A stretch of 64,000 bases of DNA from Lactobacillaceae bacterium (GTDB taxonomy: Bacteria; Bacillota; Bacilli; Lactobacillales; Lactobacillaceae). The position numbers and the translations under genes are program-made. The notes beneath the pieces are model-generated. The model did no database searches. It had not been told where the DNA came from and was given only the letters and a program-made list of their open reading frames with translations. Below, one piece after another: positions 26,952-35,969 of the stretch (position 1 is its first letter; every line of letters starts with the position of its first letter). The stretch lies in contig JAITPD010000010.1 in assembly GCA_031289615.1 (NCBI GenBank), positions 53,569-117,568 of the forward strand, given 5' to 3'.

Positions 26952-29302
26952 TAGTCCATTCCTTTCAACACGGTCTTCGTAATTCCAGCAGTTAATTCAA
27001 CTTTCTGACCATAAATCTCAGCCATCACAGCTTGATCTGCCACAATTTCGACTTGATCGCGTGTGATAATCAATCGAAGCAAGATACCACGGAAGTTTTG
27101 CGTGAATTCCAATCGGCGCCATGTTTCTGGCAACTTGGGATTCACCACTATTTGTCCGTCACGCAATGTCACACCACCAAAGTCATTTTGTACAACCGCC
27201 AACGTCTCACCCATTACTCCGATATGAATTCCTTCAGCCGTCGTTCCACCTTGAATATCATAATAGTCAGAACCAATCGCCGTTTTTAAATCGGCAAGTG
27301 CGGTCTCGCTGTGCCCCAAAGTTACATCAATCCCCGCAAAGACTGGCCGTGACGTCGTTGAACCATGCACAGTTCGATCCAGATAAAACTTTTGGTTAAG
27401 TTCCAACCAATTAACTGGCAAATGATAGCCGAGCTGCTGAACCAATTCAGCCATCTTTTGCGCTCCAAGGTTATAAATCGTCATCAGCGTGTCTGCTTGC
27501 TTTGCCACTTGGAAATCATCTGGAGAGAGCCCTTCTGCCTTCAACAAACGATCGATCCGATGAATGTCTCCATATTTTTGCTGATACTGCTTAAAATCAA
27601 GCTTCTTCAAATCAAAATAGCCAGCATATTGTGCGATAATTCCGTCTTCATTGATCGTTAACGCCATCTTTTTTGTGACAGCTTGCGCACGTTCCATTAA
27701 CTCGTGGTCAAAGTGATGCTTGTCAGTGGCATCTTTAAAATCAACCTGCACATTTTGAGATAGGTCAAGTAGCCAATTCAACGCCCAAACAAGCATTAAA
27801 TTCGTATATGCATTGTCTTTAATCCCACCTTCTTTAGCCCCTGGATATGCTTCGTGAAATTCGTCGGGTCCCATCACACCAGCCAAATGATAACGTCCAT
27901 CTTCGCCTAGCTCTACCTTTTCCAGCCAAAATTTGCTAGTCTCAAGCAGAAGTTCGAGTCCCCCTTCATTGAGAAAAGAATAATCTCCTGTCACTTGCGT
28001 ATACACCCAAAGATTATATACAATCGCAAGCGAAACATGGCGTTGCTTACGTGAATTGTCAGGCTCCCATTCGCCATTCACTGGATTAAGATGAATAAAC
28101 TGTGATTGCTCATCCCCACGCACCCCCGATTGCCACGGAAACATTGCTCCCTTTTCGCCATCCAAGTGCGCATTTTCCTGTGCTGCTTCAATCCGGTTAA
28201 TCCGATACTGTAAAATATCACGCGCTGTCTGCGGATCATTGGCAGCATAATACGGAATTACAAAGAGTTCATCCCAGAAAATATGTCCGCGATAACCTTC
28301 ACCCGTCAAGGCTCGTGATCCAACCGACGCATCTAAATGTTGATTGGCTTGATGTTGCGCGGCCTGCCTAATTTGGAAAATATTCATGTGAATCATTAAT
28401 TGTAAATCCGGATCATCTGAATCCAACTTAATATCTGCCGTTTCCCAAACTTTCTGCCAATACGACCGGCTATGCGACCTGACCTGACTTAAACTCGTTT
28501 GCTCTAAATCTGCTAACACTTGTTTTTCTGGATCGTTCGTCTCAAGACTAGTCGCCACTGAAATGATTTTTGTAAGTGGAATAAACTGTCCTGCTTGCAA
28601 CTCAAAAGTATCTTGCGTCGTTTGGTGTCCCTCGCGTCCGCCGACTTTTTTAAATTCTCCACTTGACCCAAATGTTTTAGCCCCCATCACAATTTCTATC
28701 TCTGTTGTTTTAGTCATGGCATGCAATAGCTGCTCGTCAATCAGACCAAGCGTAAACTCTTTTGAATCAAAATCACGATAACGCTCCACATTTTGATTCA
28801 ATACTGTGCCATCAATCGAACTTTCAATTCGCAATTCTGCATCAAAATCACTACTAATATTTAGCCCCAGCGCCAAAACATGGTAGTCAATTGGATCAAC
28901 GGCTTTCACAGTATCTAGTGTCAGTAACCCTTGTTCTGTTTTAACCACAAGATGTTCTGTCAGTTCGCCACATTTAAAATTCAAAGTAGATTGGCGTTCA
29001 ACAATTGTCTCTGCATCAATCTGCACTTTTTGTCCATCCAAGTAAAACTCAAACAATTGTGGATTTGGCAGATTAACCAAATCTTCATTGATTACATCCC
29101 GACCAGCAATTGGCGTCGTCGTCCTGTTAAACACACCGGCAACATACAATCCTGGATAATGATCTGCACTAAATTTGCTAAAAATTGGTGCTCCCCGCCA
29201 TCCCATAAATCCATTACTTAACGTCAACAATGATTCTTGTCCATATGAACGCTTCCCCGTCGCTAATTCGTTGTACGTCAAAGCCCACTCTTTTTCAATC
29301 AT
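26951..29302 (-). CDS. trePP: GH65 disaccharide phosphorylase, probably trehalose-6-phosphate phosphorylase
   Basis: A 783-residue GH65 enzyme. Catalytic and phosphate-binding motifs are clear: GYRGHIFWDELF, AGVMGPDEFHE (general acid Glu) and VHGSTTSRPVF (phosphate loop). GH65 covers maltose, trehalose, kojibiose and trehalose-6-phosphate phosphorylases. Here it is flanked by a trehalose-type PTS (EIIA + EIIBC), pgmB and a TreR-like regulator, the set known from Lactococcus lactis for trehalose-6-phosphate phosphorolysis, so I favour TrePP; maltose phosphorylase is the main alternative. No GH13 phospho-alpha-glucosidase (TreC/TreA) is present. Products would be beta-G1P and G6P. Confidence 0.85.
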   Translation of the reverse strand: MIEKEWALTYNELATGKRSYGQESLLTLSNGFMGWRGAPIFSKFSADHYPGLYVAGVFNRTTTPIAGRDVINEDLVNLPNPQLFEFYLDGQKVQIDAETIVERQSTLNFKCGELTEHLVVKTEQGLLTLDTVKAVDPIDYHVLALGLNISSDFDAELRIESSIDGTVLNQNVERYRDFDSKEFTLGLIDEQLLHAMTKTTEIEIVMGAKTFGSSGEFKKVGGREGHQTTQDTFELQAGQFIPLTKIISVATSLETNDPEKQVLADLEQTSLSQVRSHSRSYWQKVWETADIKLDSDDPDLQLMIHMNIFQIRQAAQHQANQHLDASVGSRALTGEGYRGHIFWDELFVIPYYAANDPQTARDILQYRINRIEAAQENAHLDGEKGAMFPWQSGVRGDEQSQFIHLNPVNGEWEPDNSRKQRHVSLAIVYNLWVYTQVTGDYSFLNEGGLELLLETSKFWLEKVELGEDGRYHLAGVMGPDEFHEAYPGAKEGGIKDNAYTNLMLVWALNWLLDLSQNVQVDFKDATDKHHFDHELMERAQAVTKKMALTINEDGIIAQYAGYFDLKKLDFKQYQQKYGDIHRIDRLLKAEGLSPDDFQVAKQADTLMTIYNLGAQKMAELVQQLGYHLPVNWLELNQKFYLDRTVHGSTTSRPVFAGIDVTLGHSETALADLKTAIGSDYYDIQGGTTAEGIHIGVMGETLAVVQNDFGGVTLRDGQIVVNPKLPETWRRLEFTQNFRGILLRLIITRDQVEIVADQAVMAEIYGQKVELTAGITKTVLKGMD

Positions 29303-29361
29303 AACTCCCCCAGTTTATCTATCCCTATTTCAATATTATTAATTTCATCGCCACAGTAGCC

Positions 29362-30897
29362 TTACTTGCCGACTGCATCCTTGAAAACATTTTTCTTTTG
29401 AACTCCATCAGTTTCCACATCTGTGTCCTTATACCCAAAGAAGTAAACCAATATGAACGAAACCAGCATCGTGACTCCCGTAGCAATCCAGAAAATCAAA
29501 AAATTATTTGGATTATCTTTTGGTGAAGCAAAGTTTGGGAATCCAATCAATGATCCCGAGAAACCATACATGTGCAAATGCATGAAGCCAGCCACTCCTG
29601 CCCCAACAGCAGCCCCAATTGATGACATCATAAAGATTCGCCCATATTTCAAATTAACCCCATACATTGCTGGTTCTGTGACTCCCGCAAAAGCAGAGAG
29701 TGCTCCTGATCCAGATAATGCTTTTAGTTCTTCTTTCTTAGTCTTAAAGAAGACTGCCAATGCACCTGTTCCTTGCGCCAACATTGTAAATGAAACAATC
29801 ATGTTGATATTCGATTGACCTGTTTCAGCAATTTGTTGGGTCAACACTGGTATAACCATCCAATGTAGACCGAAGATTACCAAAACTTGATATAGTCCGC
29901 CGATAATAATACTTGCAATACCTAGATTCAAATTCAGTAATGCCGTAATTAATGCTGTAATTCCTGATGAAAGCACCGAAACAACTGGACCTACTAAGAT
30001 CAAGACTGCTGAACCAACCACAAACAAGGTGATCATTGGCTGCAAAATTGGTCGTAGCGCCAGCGGCAAATGATCCTTCAGCCAATTTCCAACCGGCCGT
30101 GCCAACCATGCTGCAAAGATAATTGGGAAAATTGTATACGCATAGTTTGGTATATTGATTGGAATTCCCAAATATGTCGCATTTAAAGGCACCCCGAACA
30201 AGTTGCCTAATAGCGGTGGAGTCACAATCTTTCCGTTTACAATATGCGCGCTTGTCAAGTTAATCACTGACGGATGAATCATCAATCCCCCAATCGCTGC
30301 AACAACATATGGATCAGATTTCAATTGTTTGGCAGCTGAGAATCCGACTAACACTGGCAAGAAATAAAACGGCGCCATTGCCATTGACGACAAAATAACG
30401 TATGTGTCCGAAGACGAATTAATCCAATTCAGCAAAGTTGGCTCAGACATCAAAGTTAGAAGTCCATTAATCATTCCACCAGCTGCTAAGAGGCCAATAA
30501 TTGGGATCATTGCTCCGGTAATTGTTCCCACTAGTGCTTGGAAAGCAACAAGTACTGGGTTTTTCTTAGACTGTCCAGTCGGCTCTTGTACTACCTTGTC
30601 CCCTTTCACTTCATCAGCCTCATCATCAATAACCGCATCGCCAAGTTGGTCAACCACCTGTTCGTAGACATCCTCGACTGCTTGCCCAATGACTACTTGA
30701 TATTGTCCTAGGCTCTCGTTATAAACTGCTCCAGCCACCCCGTTCAAATGTTTGATTTGTTCAGTATTTGCCTTGTCTTTATCCTTTAGATAAAACCGTA
30801 ACCGCGTCACACAGTGAATCACGTGATCAACGTTTTCTTCTCCGCCCACTCCATCAATAATTCCAGAAGCTAAAGTCGCATAATCTCTTTTTGCCAT
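29362..30897 (-). CDS. PTS EIIBC component, trehalose class
   Basis: A 511-residue membrane permease in B-C order. EIIB at the N-terminus: GGEENVDHVIHCVTRLRFYLKD with phospho-Cys near residue 28. After a charged linker comes EIIC with about 8-10 membrane segments; SAFAGVTEPAMYGVNLKYG and GLHWMVIPVLTQQ are typical of the glucose-superfamily trehalose/sucrose branch. ATG 30897 has GGGGAG upstream; the longer track start is not supported. It lacks its own EIIA, supplied by the gene just upstream (41 nt). It would deliver trehalose-6-phosphate to the GH65 enzyme. Confidence 0.9.
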   Translation of the reverse strand: MAKRDYATLASGIIDGVGGEENVDHVIHCVTRLRFYLKDKDKANTEQIKHLNGVAGAVYNESLGQYQVVIGQAVEDVYEQVVDQLGDAVIDDEADEVKGDKVVQEPTGQSKKNPVLVAFQALVGTITGAMIPIIGLLAAGGMINGLLTLMSEPTLLNWINSSSDTYVILSSMAMAPFYFLPVLVGFSAAKQLKSDPYVVAAIGGLMIHPSVINLTSAHIVNGKIVTPPLLGNLFGVPLNATYLGIPINIPNYAYTIFPIIFAAWLARPVGNWLKDHLPLALRPILQPMITLFVVGSAVLILVGPVVSVLSSGITALITALLNLNLGIASIIIGGLYQVLVIFGLHWMVIPVLTQQIAETGQSNINMIVSFTMLAQGTGALAVFFKTKKEELKALSGSGALSAFAGVTEPAMYGVNLKYGRIFMMSSIGAAVGAGVAGFMHLHMYGFSGSLIGFPNFASPKDNPNNFLIFWIATGVTMLVSFILVYFFGYKDTDVETDGVQKKNVFKDAVGK

Positions 30898-30938
30898 TTT
30901 CTTTCTCCCCATTAAATATGTTGTTTCAACCCGCAAAG

Positions 30939-31424
30939 CTAGCCCTTAGCCTTGGCGCTCCCAATTAATTCCCCTGCCTCAATCGCTCCAGACTTAATCT
31001 CCAAACTGTCCAACGCATCTGAATTCGTAACAATGACTAATGTTGTCTTTTGTAAACCAGCAGCTTCAACTTGTCGCCAATCTGCTGTCCCGATTTGTTC
31101 GCCTCCTTGTAGCTCTTGCCCAATCAGCACATCCAAATTGAACGGCGCACCAGCCAATGAAACCGTATCAATCCCCAGATGTAATAGGATTTCTAAACCA
31201 TCTTCGCGTTTAATCCCAATCGCATGGCCCTGAATCATTGTAACTTTACCGCTGACAGGCGCTACGATTTGACCGACAGTGGGTTCAATCGCAAAGCCTT
31301 CCCCCATCATCTTCCCAGCAAAAACTGGATCTGCCACATTCTCTAACGCCACAATTTCGCCCGTCACAGGCGCATAGAAACTCTCATCACTCACAAGTAC
31401 CTTTTTCTTCCCCAAGCCAAACAT
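30939..31424 (-). CDS. PTS EIIA component, Glc/Crr type
   Basis: A 161-residue soluble EIIA(Glc)-like domain. The two histidines of the fold lie in QGHAIGIK and EILLHLGIDTVSL; the latter is the phospho-His. FYAPVTGEIVALENVADPVFAGKMMGEG is family-typical. GGGGGA precedes ATG 31424. Encoded between treR and the EIIBC gene, it phosphorylates that permease, and could also serve other EIIA-less permeases. Confidence 0.92.
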   Translation of the reverse strand: MFGLGKKKVLVSDESFYAPVTGEIVALENVADPVFAGKMMGEGFAIEPTVGQIVAPVSGKVTMIQGHAIGIKREDGLEILLHLGIDTVSLAGAPFNLDVLIGQELQGGEQIGTADWRQVEAAGLQKTTLVIVTNSDALDSLEIKSGAIEAGELIGSAKAKG

Positions 31425-31438
31425 AATTCTTATTCCCC

Positions 31439-32152
31439 CTACTTTCTTCTCCTAGAAAATTCAACGCTGGTAAACCGATCAGCCCGGTGACGCGATTCTG
31501 TAAATGATAACACCGCATTATTTGCCAAATGCGTCTCACTTCGAACCACGACAATCGGTATATTACTAGGAATCATTAATAATTTCTGATCCTCACCCGT
31601 CGCCTTTTCCACCGTCATATGTTTAATTGCATAATCAATCTTTAATCCTAAATCGTTTTCAAAATAATTAAACAAAGAATCCTGAGCCGCACATTTTGGA
31701 ATGGAATCAACAACTGCTGGATTAATATAATCATAATCGAGCACCATTGGCTTTCCCTCCACATTTCGCCGTCTTAAGACTAAAATGCTATCATCGAGTG
31801 GATCATTTTCAAATAATAATACATGTGGAACTGGAACATCAGATTTAATTCTAAGAACGTCATTGCTTGACTCAAGATTGATCTCTGCGACTAATTCTCG
31901 ATAACTTTCCAACGTTGAAATCGGAAATGCAAAATGCTCATAATTTAAAACCAGCGTTCCTTTACCTTGAAAACGTTGCGCATATCCTTCGTCAACTAAC
32001 ATCATCATGGCCTTACGAATCGTTTCTCGCGATGCTTGATATTGTTCCACCAACTTAGTATCGCTTGGCAAATACATTCCCGGCTTGTATTTGCCCGCTT
32101 TAATCTTGGCGACAATGTCTTGATGAATCATTCTGAACTTATCAACTTCCAT
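31439..32152 (-). CDS. treR: GntR-family trehalose operon regulator (TreR-like)
   Basis: A 237-residue GntR/HutC regulator: wHTH (QDIVAKIKAGKYKPGMYLPSD, ASRETIRKAMMMLVDEGYAQRFQGKGT) and UTRA domain ending SRHRADRFTSVEFSRR, close in pattern to B. subtilis TreR, which senses trehalose-6-phosphate. ATG 32152 has GAGGGGG upstream; the longer track start is unsupported. First gene of treR-EIIA-EIIBC-GH65-pgmB, all minus strand with short gaps, so it is probably autoregulated. Confidence 0.88.
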   Translation of the reverse strand: MEVDKFRMIHQDIVAKIKAGKYKPGMYLPSDTKLVEQYQASRETIRKAMMMLVDEGYAQRFQGKGTLVLNYEHFAFPISTLESYRELVAEINLESSNDVLRIKSDVPVPHVLLFENDPLDDSILVLRRRNVEGKPMVLDYDYINPAVVDSIPKCAAQDSLFNYFENDLGLKIDYAIKHMTVEKATGEDQKLLMIPSNIPIVVVRSETHLANNAVLSFTESRHRADRFTSVEFSRRRK

Positions 32153-32178
32153 CTTCAGTTCCCCCTCGTGCACTGATG

Positions 32179-32207
32179 AATATACCATGAAATTGTAAGC
32201 GTTTACA
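32179..32207 (-). promoter_or_regulatory. Promoter and cre box of the trehalose operon
   Basis: Minus strand -35 TTGTAA and -10 TATATT (32179-32184) are 18 bp apart. A perfect cre, TGTAAGCGTTTACA (32194-32207), overlaps the -35 and sits within a near-palindrome AATTGTAAGCGTTTACAATT, so CcpA and possibly TreR would compete with RNA polymerase. Confidence 0.8.
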
Positions 32208-32338
32208 ATTAGTAATTTTAGTTTTTATTTTCACATGACTAGGCATGTTATCCCTGAGCCTTATTCTCTCGGTAATCTGCTAGCAGACAACTTTTTTGTT
32301 AAATTAATCATCCAAACAGCTCTCATAATATCAAAGCG

Positions 32339-32383
32339 CAAAAAACACGCTCAACGAAATTGTTTTCGTCAAACGTGCTTTAC
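32339..32383 (-). terminator. Terminator of the pyridoxamine-oxidase-like gene
   Basis: Minus strand AAAGCACGTTTGACGAAA pairs with TTTCGTTGAGCGTGTTTTTT, a long GC-containing stem ending in T residues. Confidence 0.8.
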
Positions 32384-32411
32384 ATTTATTTTGAAACTTG
32401 TCCTAGGCTGA

Positions 32412-32855
32412 TTAATTTTCGTCTTCAGTCAAAACCAGTTCAAAGATTCCTTGATCGCCAAAGATCTTAGCAGTATCAAATGACACTTCAATTACGACAA
32501 AGTCATCAACAGCTTCACCAACCGTTGCTTCCCAATCTGGAATTTGCTTTGCGATCAATGGGCAGACATCTAAAATTCCAAGGTCTGAAAGCTTGGCAGT
32601 TGCTGAATTTGAAGTCACGACTCCATTGTCAGCATCCGTTGGTACCGTGACAAACGAAACATTTGGATTAGCTTTAATTTCAATCACCTTACGTGACTCA
32701 TTTGGAGTTGTAATGTAAAGCATGTTACTAAACTCTTCAGGCAAGAAATAGAATACGTCCCGGTTACTTGGGATATTATCAATCGCTGTTGCCAAATTCA
32801 AGGCATGTGATTCACTGAGATACTTAATCAACAATTCGCGTTCGCTTTGGTTCAT
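32412..32855 (-). CDS. Pyridoxamine 5'-phosphate oxidase-like flavin-binding protein
   Basis: A 147-residue split-barrel protein. The opening LLIKYLSESHALNLATAID, FYFLPEEFSNMLYITTPNESRKV and ANPNVSFVTVP follow the pattern of small FMN/F420-binding PNPOx-like proteins. The acidic C-terminus (ELVLTEDEN) is typical of the lactic acid bacteria members. Substrate and cofactor are unknown. Single gene with own terminator, between rpsB and the trehalose operon. Confidence 0.75.
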   Translation of the reverse strand: MNQSERELLIKYLSESHALNLATAIDNIPSNRDVFYFLPEEFSNMLYITTPNESRKVIEIKANPNVSFVTVPTDADNGVVTSNSATAKLSDLGILDVCPLIAKQIPDWEATVGEAVDDFVVIEVSFDTAKIFGDQGIFELVLTEDEN

Positions 32856-32980
32856 GTCTTTTTCCCCACAATTTTTATAAATTTATTTTCATATTAAACT
32901 ATATTACATAAATGTAAATAATGTGTGAATTTTAACTCGAATTTATAAAATAGATTTATTTCATTACTTTTGAATTGGAT

Positions 32981-33019
32981 AAAAAAAGAATTACAACAAA
33001 TAAATGTCGTAATTCTTTT
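32981..33019 (-). terminator. Terminator of rpsB
   Basis: Minus strand AAAGAATTACGAC pairs with GTTGTAATTCTTT followed by TTTTT. It shows that rpsB is not cotranscribed with tsf in this organism. Confidence 0.85.
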
Positions 33020-33034
33020 AACTAAATCAATTGA

Positions 33035-33820
33035 TTAGTTGTTGTCGCCTTCAACGATTTCAGTCAATTCTTCAATTGATGATGCCTTATCAGCACCTTC
33101 TTCAGTTGAAAAATCAGCTTCATCAGCAACAGCATCTTCCCCTTGGTTACCTTCAATAATAGCATCAGCCATCTTTGCAGTAATCAAACGAACGGCACGG
33201 ATAGCGTCGTCGTTAGAAGGAATCTTAACGTCAATTTGATCTGGATCAGCGTTAGTGTCAACCATCGCAACGATTGGAATGTTCAACTTTTGTGCTTCTT
33301 GAACTGCCAATTGTTCCTTATGTGGATCAACAATGAACAACAAGTCTGGGATACGAGGCATGTCTGCGATTCCACCCAAGAACTTTTCCAACTTTTCACG
33401 TTGCTTAGTCAACAATGCAACTTCCTTCTTTGGCAAACGGTCAAAAGTACCGTCTTCAGAGTAAGAACGTAATTCCTTCAAGCGTGCAATACGCTTTTGG
33501 ATTGTTGACCAGTTCGTCATTGTTCCACCAAGCCAACGGTGGTTAACGAAGTACATGTTTGCACGTGTAGCTTCTTCAGAAACGGCATCTTGTGCTTGCT
33601 TCTTAGTTCCAACGAACAAAACAATTGCTCCGTTAGCTGCTGCATCACGAACGTAATTATAAGCTTGGTCAACTAACTTAACCGTCTTTTGCAAGTCGAT
33701 AATGTAGATACCGTTACGTTCTGTAAAGATGAATTCGCTCATCTTTGGGTTCCAGCGACGAGTTTGGTGACCGAAGTGGACACCTGCTTCAAGCAATTGC
33801 TTCATTGAGATTACTGCCAT
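33035..33820 (-). CDS. rpsB: 30S ribosomal protein S2
   Basis: A 261-residue S2 protein: [58 protein letters not shown] and [20 protein letters not shown] are diagnostic. A strongly acidic tail ([16 protein letters not shown]...) follows the conserved part. ATG 33820 has GGAGGAAG upstream; the track's earlier start is unsupported. Monocistronic and followed by its own terminator, separated from tsf by the 14-kb sugar block. A structured leader lies upstream. Confidence 0.98.
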   Translation of the reverse strand: MAVISMKQLLEAGVHFGHQTRRWNPKMSEFIFTERNGIYIIDLQKTVKLVDQAYNYVRDAAANGAIVLFVGTKKQAQDAVSEEATRANMYFVNHRWLGGTMTNWSTIQKRIARLKELRSYSEDGTFDRLPKKEVALLTKQREKLEKFLGGIADMPRIPDLLFIVDPHKEQLAVQEAQKLNIPIVAMVDTNADPDQIDVKIPSNDDAIRAVRLITAKMADAIIEGNQGEDAVADEADFSTEEGADKASSIEELTEIVEGDNN

Positions 33821-33851
33821 GAGTAAACTTCCTCCAAAATGTTTTTCCACC

Positions 33852-33907
33852 TAATGCCGCATGTAGCTCGACAACCCCGCGGGGCACCTGTTCAACTATT
33901 GGCATTA
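33852..33907 (-). promoter_or_regulatory. Structured rpsB 5' leader (possible S2 autoregulatory element)
   Basis: Minus strand TAATGCC pairs with GGCATTA over 56 nt, enclosing a GC-rich hairpin CCCCGCGGGG. It lies 32 nt upstream of the rpsB ATG. Many ribosomal-protein operons carry leader RNAs bound by the encoded protein; that role here is inference from position and fold only. Confidence 0.55.
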
Positions 33908-34003
33908 GTGAGTATTTTTGTGGCTATTACACCAAGACATAATAATACGTGATTTACCTATGATTGTCAACCATTAATTCCTAATAAATCAGTATATCTG
34001 TCC

Positions 34004-34288
34004 CTATTTTGCTGGATTAAAATCTTTAACGCCATGCATTTTTAAGAAGTCAATTTTTTGGGCGCGTTCGAGTTTTTTAAACCGTGCCTCTGCTTTGAGT
34101 GCCTCACTCTTTGTATCGAATGCTTCCGAATACATTAAGCGCAACGGATGACGTCGTGCTGGACGCGTATACTTAGCTCCCTTGCCTGCTTCATGCGTAG
34201 CCAACCGTCGCTGCACATCATCAGTAAAGCCACCATAAAACGTATTGTCAGCCGTCAAGAGCACATACATATAATATTGCTTGTTCAT
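34004..34288 (-). CDS. GIY-YIG domain protein (UPF0213, YazA/YhbQ-like)
   Basis: A 94-residue single-domain GIY-YIG nuclease-fold protein: YYMYVLLTADNTFYGGFTDDVQRRLATHEAGKGAKYTRPARR, in which MYVLL...YGGFT is the GIY-YIG motif and the later Arg and Glu (KAEARFKKLER) are retained. Function in bacteria is poorly known; a DNA-repair-related role has been suggested for YhbQ. Its ATG overlaps the stop of the upstream methyltransferase gene, an arrangement conserved in Firmicutes. Confidence 0.9.
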   Translation of the reverse strand: MNKQYYMYVLLTADNTFYGGFTDDVQRRLATHEAGKGAKYTRPARRHPLRLMYSEAFDTKSEALKAEARFKKLERAQKIDFLKMHGVKDFNPAK

Positions 34289-35040
34289 CAGCTCCGGCCC
34301 TCATAAATTGCCCAAACTTCATCTCGATACGTGTCATCGTCGTTGTGCGTAATGATTGGCGGTAAAATCTGAGCACCAGTCAGTCGGCCATTTTTTATCG
34401 ACTCAATCAAGACCACGTTTGCCTCTTTACCCACCTTGGGGTACACGAACTGAATGCGCTTAGGAATCAAATTATTGGCCCGCAACGCATCCAAAATTTC
34501 AAACAAACGATCTGGCCGGTGCACCATAAAGAAATGCCCGCCTGATTTCAAAAGCTTTTTAGCAGTATGTGTCACCAAATCTAAGTCGGCCATAATTTCA
34601 TGACGAGCAATGGCATAATGTTGGTTCGGATTCTTATGTGATTTTTCAGTGGCTTCAAAATATGGCGGATTTGACACAACCGTTTCCACAGAGCCCGGCT
34701 TCAAATAATCAAAAACATCGCGCATATCTGTATTGATAACTTGAATTTTTTCATCAAGTTGATTTAACGCAACTGAACGGCGCGCCATATCAGCCAGACG
34801 CGGTTGAATCTCAATGCCAATCAATTGGCCCGAAACCTTATGGGCCATAAACAAAGGAATAGCTCCGTTGCCAGTACCAAGGTCAACAATCGTCCCGCGC
34901 CCACCATTGCGTGGATTAGCAAAATGGGCCAGCAAAACTGCGTCAAGTGAAAATGAAAACACTTCACGACTTTGAATAATTCGCACTTCATCTCGATACA
35001 GCATATCAATGCGTTCATCACCATGTAATTCTGGATTCAT
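34288..35040 (-). CDS. tRNA1(Val) adenine-N6 methyltransferase-like protein (TrmN6/YabB type)
   Basis: A 250-residue Rossmann-fold SAM methyltransferase. IVDLGTGNGAIPLFMA is the SAM-binding motif I and VVSNPPYFE is the NPPY motif of N6-adenine methyltransferases. VFSFSLDAVLLAHFA near the start is typical of this family. I choose ATG 35040 (MNPELHG): the GAGGAGG site ends immediately before the track's ATG at 35046. Overlaps the yazA-like gene, as in related genomes. Confidence 0.88.
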   Translation of the reverse strand: MNPELHGDERIDMLYRDEVRIIQSREVFSFSLDAVLLAHFANPRNGGRGTIVDLGTGNGAIPLFMAHKVSGQLIGIEIQPRLADMARRSVALNQLDEKIQVINTDMRDVFDYLKPGSVETVVSNPPYFEATEKSHKNPNQHYAIARHEIMADLDLVTHTAKKLLKSGGHFFMVHRPDRLFEILDALRANNLIPKRIQFVYPKVGKEANVVLIESIKNGRLTGAQILPPIITHNDDDTYRDEVWAIYEGRS

Positions 35041-35093
35041 TTGCATCCTCCTCGTTTATTTCATACACCATATTGTCCATTTGAAACCGTCCA

Positions 35094-35123
35094 TTGTCAA
35101 CCTACGAACTTTTGTGGGATAAT
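35094..35123 (+). promoter_or_regulatory. Promoter of plsC
   Basis: TTGTCA (35094-35099) and GATAAT (35118-35123) are 18 bp apart, with a TG pair just before the -10. The start codon of plsC lies 43 nt downstream after CAAGGAG. Confidence 0.6.
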
Positions 35124-35166
35124 AGATTACACATTTATTTAAAGTTTTACTTTCAAGGAGCACAAG

Positions 35167-35814
35167 ATGTTTTATACAATTGCAGCCAACATCGTTCGAT
35201 TCATCCTCTGGGTCATCAACGGGCGCATGACGATTTTAAATCAAGAAAAATTACCTGATGATAATTACGTTTTGGTCGGACCGCATCGTACATGGTGGGA
35301 CCCTATTTTCTTCGCTCTCGCTGGTTATCCCAAGCATTATATGTTCATGGCCAAAAAGGAGCTCTTCAAGAACCCGATTCTTAGTTGGATTATCACTCAT
35401 GCAAATGGTTTCTCTGTTGATCGCGAAAATCCTGGTCCTTCTGTCATCAAGATTCCGGTCAATGGTCTCAAGAAATCAAATTTGAGTCTGATCATGTTTC
35501 CAACTGGATCGCGGCATTCACAAGATATGAAAGATGGTGCACTAGTAATTGCCAGGCTTGCTAAAAAGCCAATTGTGCCAATGGTGTATCAAGGTCCGCT
35601 CAAGTTTTCGGAATTGTTTAAGCGCCATAATGTCACAATGGCTTATGGTGATCCGATCTATCCAGATCAATTCCCAAAGAAAAAAGAAGAAGCTTCAGAA
35701 ATGTTTAGTGAAGCATTAAATGACGCCTTTGATGCTTTGGACAATCAAATTGACCCAACATGGCAATATGTTGATACACATCCAGAACGAACAGAAGATT
35801 ATCTTAATAAATAA
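35167..35814 (+). CDS. plsC: 1-acyl-sn-glycerol-3-phosphate acyltransferase
   Basis: A 215-residue membrane-associated acyltransferase making phosphatidate from lysophosphatidate. The HX4D motif is GPHRTWWDP near residue 39. The second motif reads FPTGSRHS rather than FPEGTRS, a variation I believe is usual in lactobacilli. A hydrophobic N-terminus (IAANIVRFILWVING) anchors it. CAAGGAG precedes ATG 35167. A decayed repeat (R8) starts 6 nt after the stop codon. One of only four plus-strand genes. Confidence 0.92.
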   Translation: MFYTIAANIVRFILWVINGRMTILNQEKLPDDNYVLVGPHRTWWDPIFFALAGYPKHYMFMAKKELFKNPILSWIITHANGFSVDRENPGPSVIKIPVNGLKKSNLSLIMFPTGSRHSQDMKDGALVIARLAKKPIVPMVYQGPLKFSELFKRHNVTMAYGDPIYPDQFPKKKEEASEMFSEALNDAFDALDNQIDPTWQYVDTHPERTEDYLNK

Positions 35815-35815
35815 C

Positions 35816-35913
35816 GTAACGCGTAGTACTAATTGTGCAATTATTATCTTTTGATTGATCATCTTCGCAAGTTAAAAATGGACTATATGTTTCATAACTA
35901 ATACCACGCGTTA
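35816..35913 (+). repeat. Decayed palindromic element R8 after plsC
   Basis: Starts 6 nt after the plsC stop with GCGTAGTACTAATTGT, a degenerate form of the element end, keeps a TTGATTGATCATC module-B fragment, and ends ATGTTTCATAACTAATACC plus ACGCGTTA, the inverted end. Interior mostly lost. Confidence 0.65.
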
Positions 35914-35926
35914 ACGGTGCCTTTTC

Positions 35927-35969
35927 AAAAAAATAGCTGAGCCAAATTTTCTGGCCCAGCTATTTTTTT
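35927..35969. terminator. Bidirectional terminator between plsC and yneF-like gene
   Basis: AAAAATAGCTGAGCCA pairs with TGGCCCAGCTATTTTT with A/T tracts on both sides, serving the convergent plsC and yneF-like genes. Confidence 0.9.

Noticed and set aside
34004-34288. GIY-YIG gene as a homing endonuclease or mobile element
   Set aside because: It is a single-domain UPF0213 protein coupled to a trmN6-like gene, a stable housekeeping arrangement.
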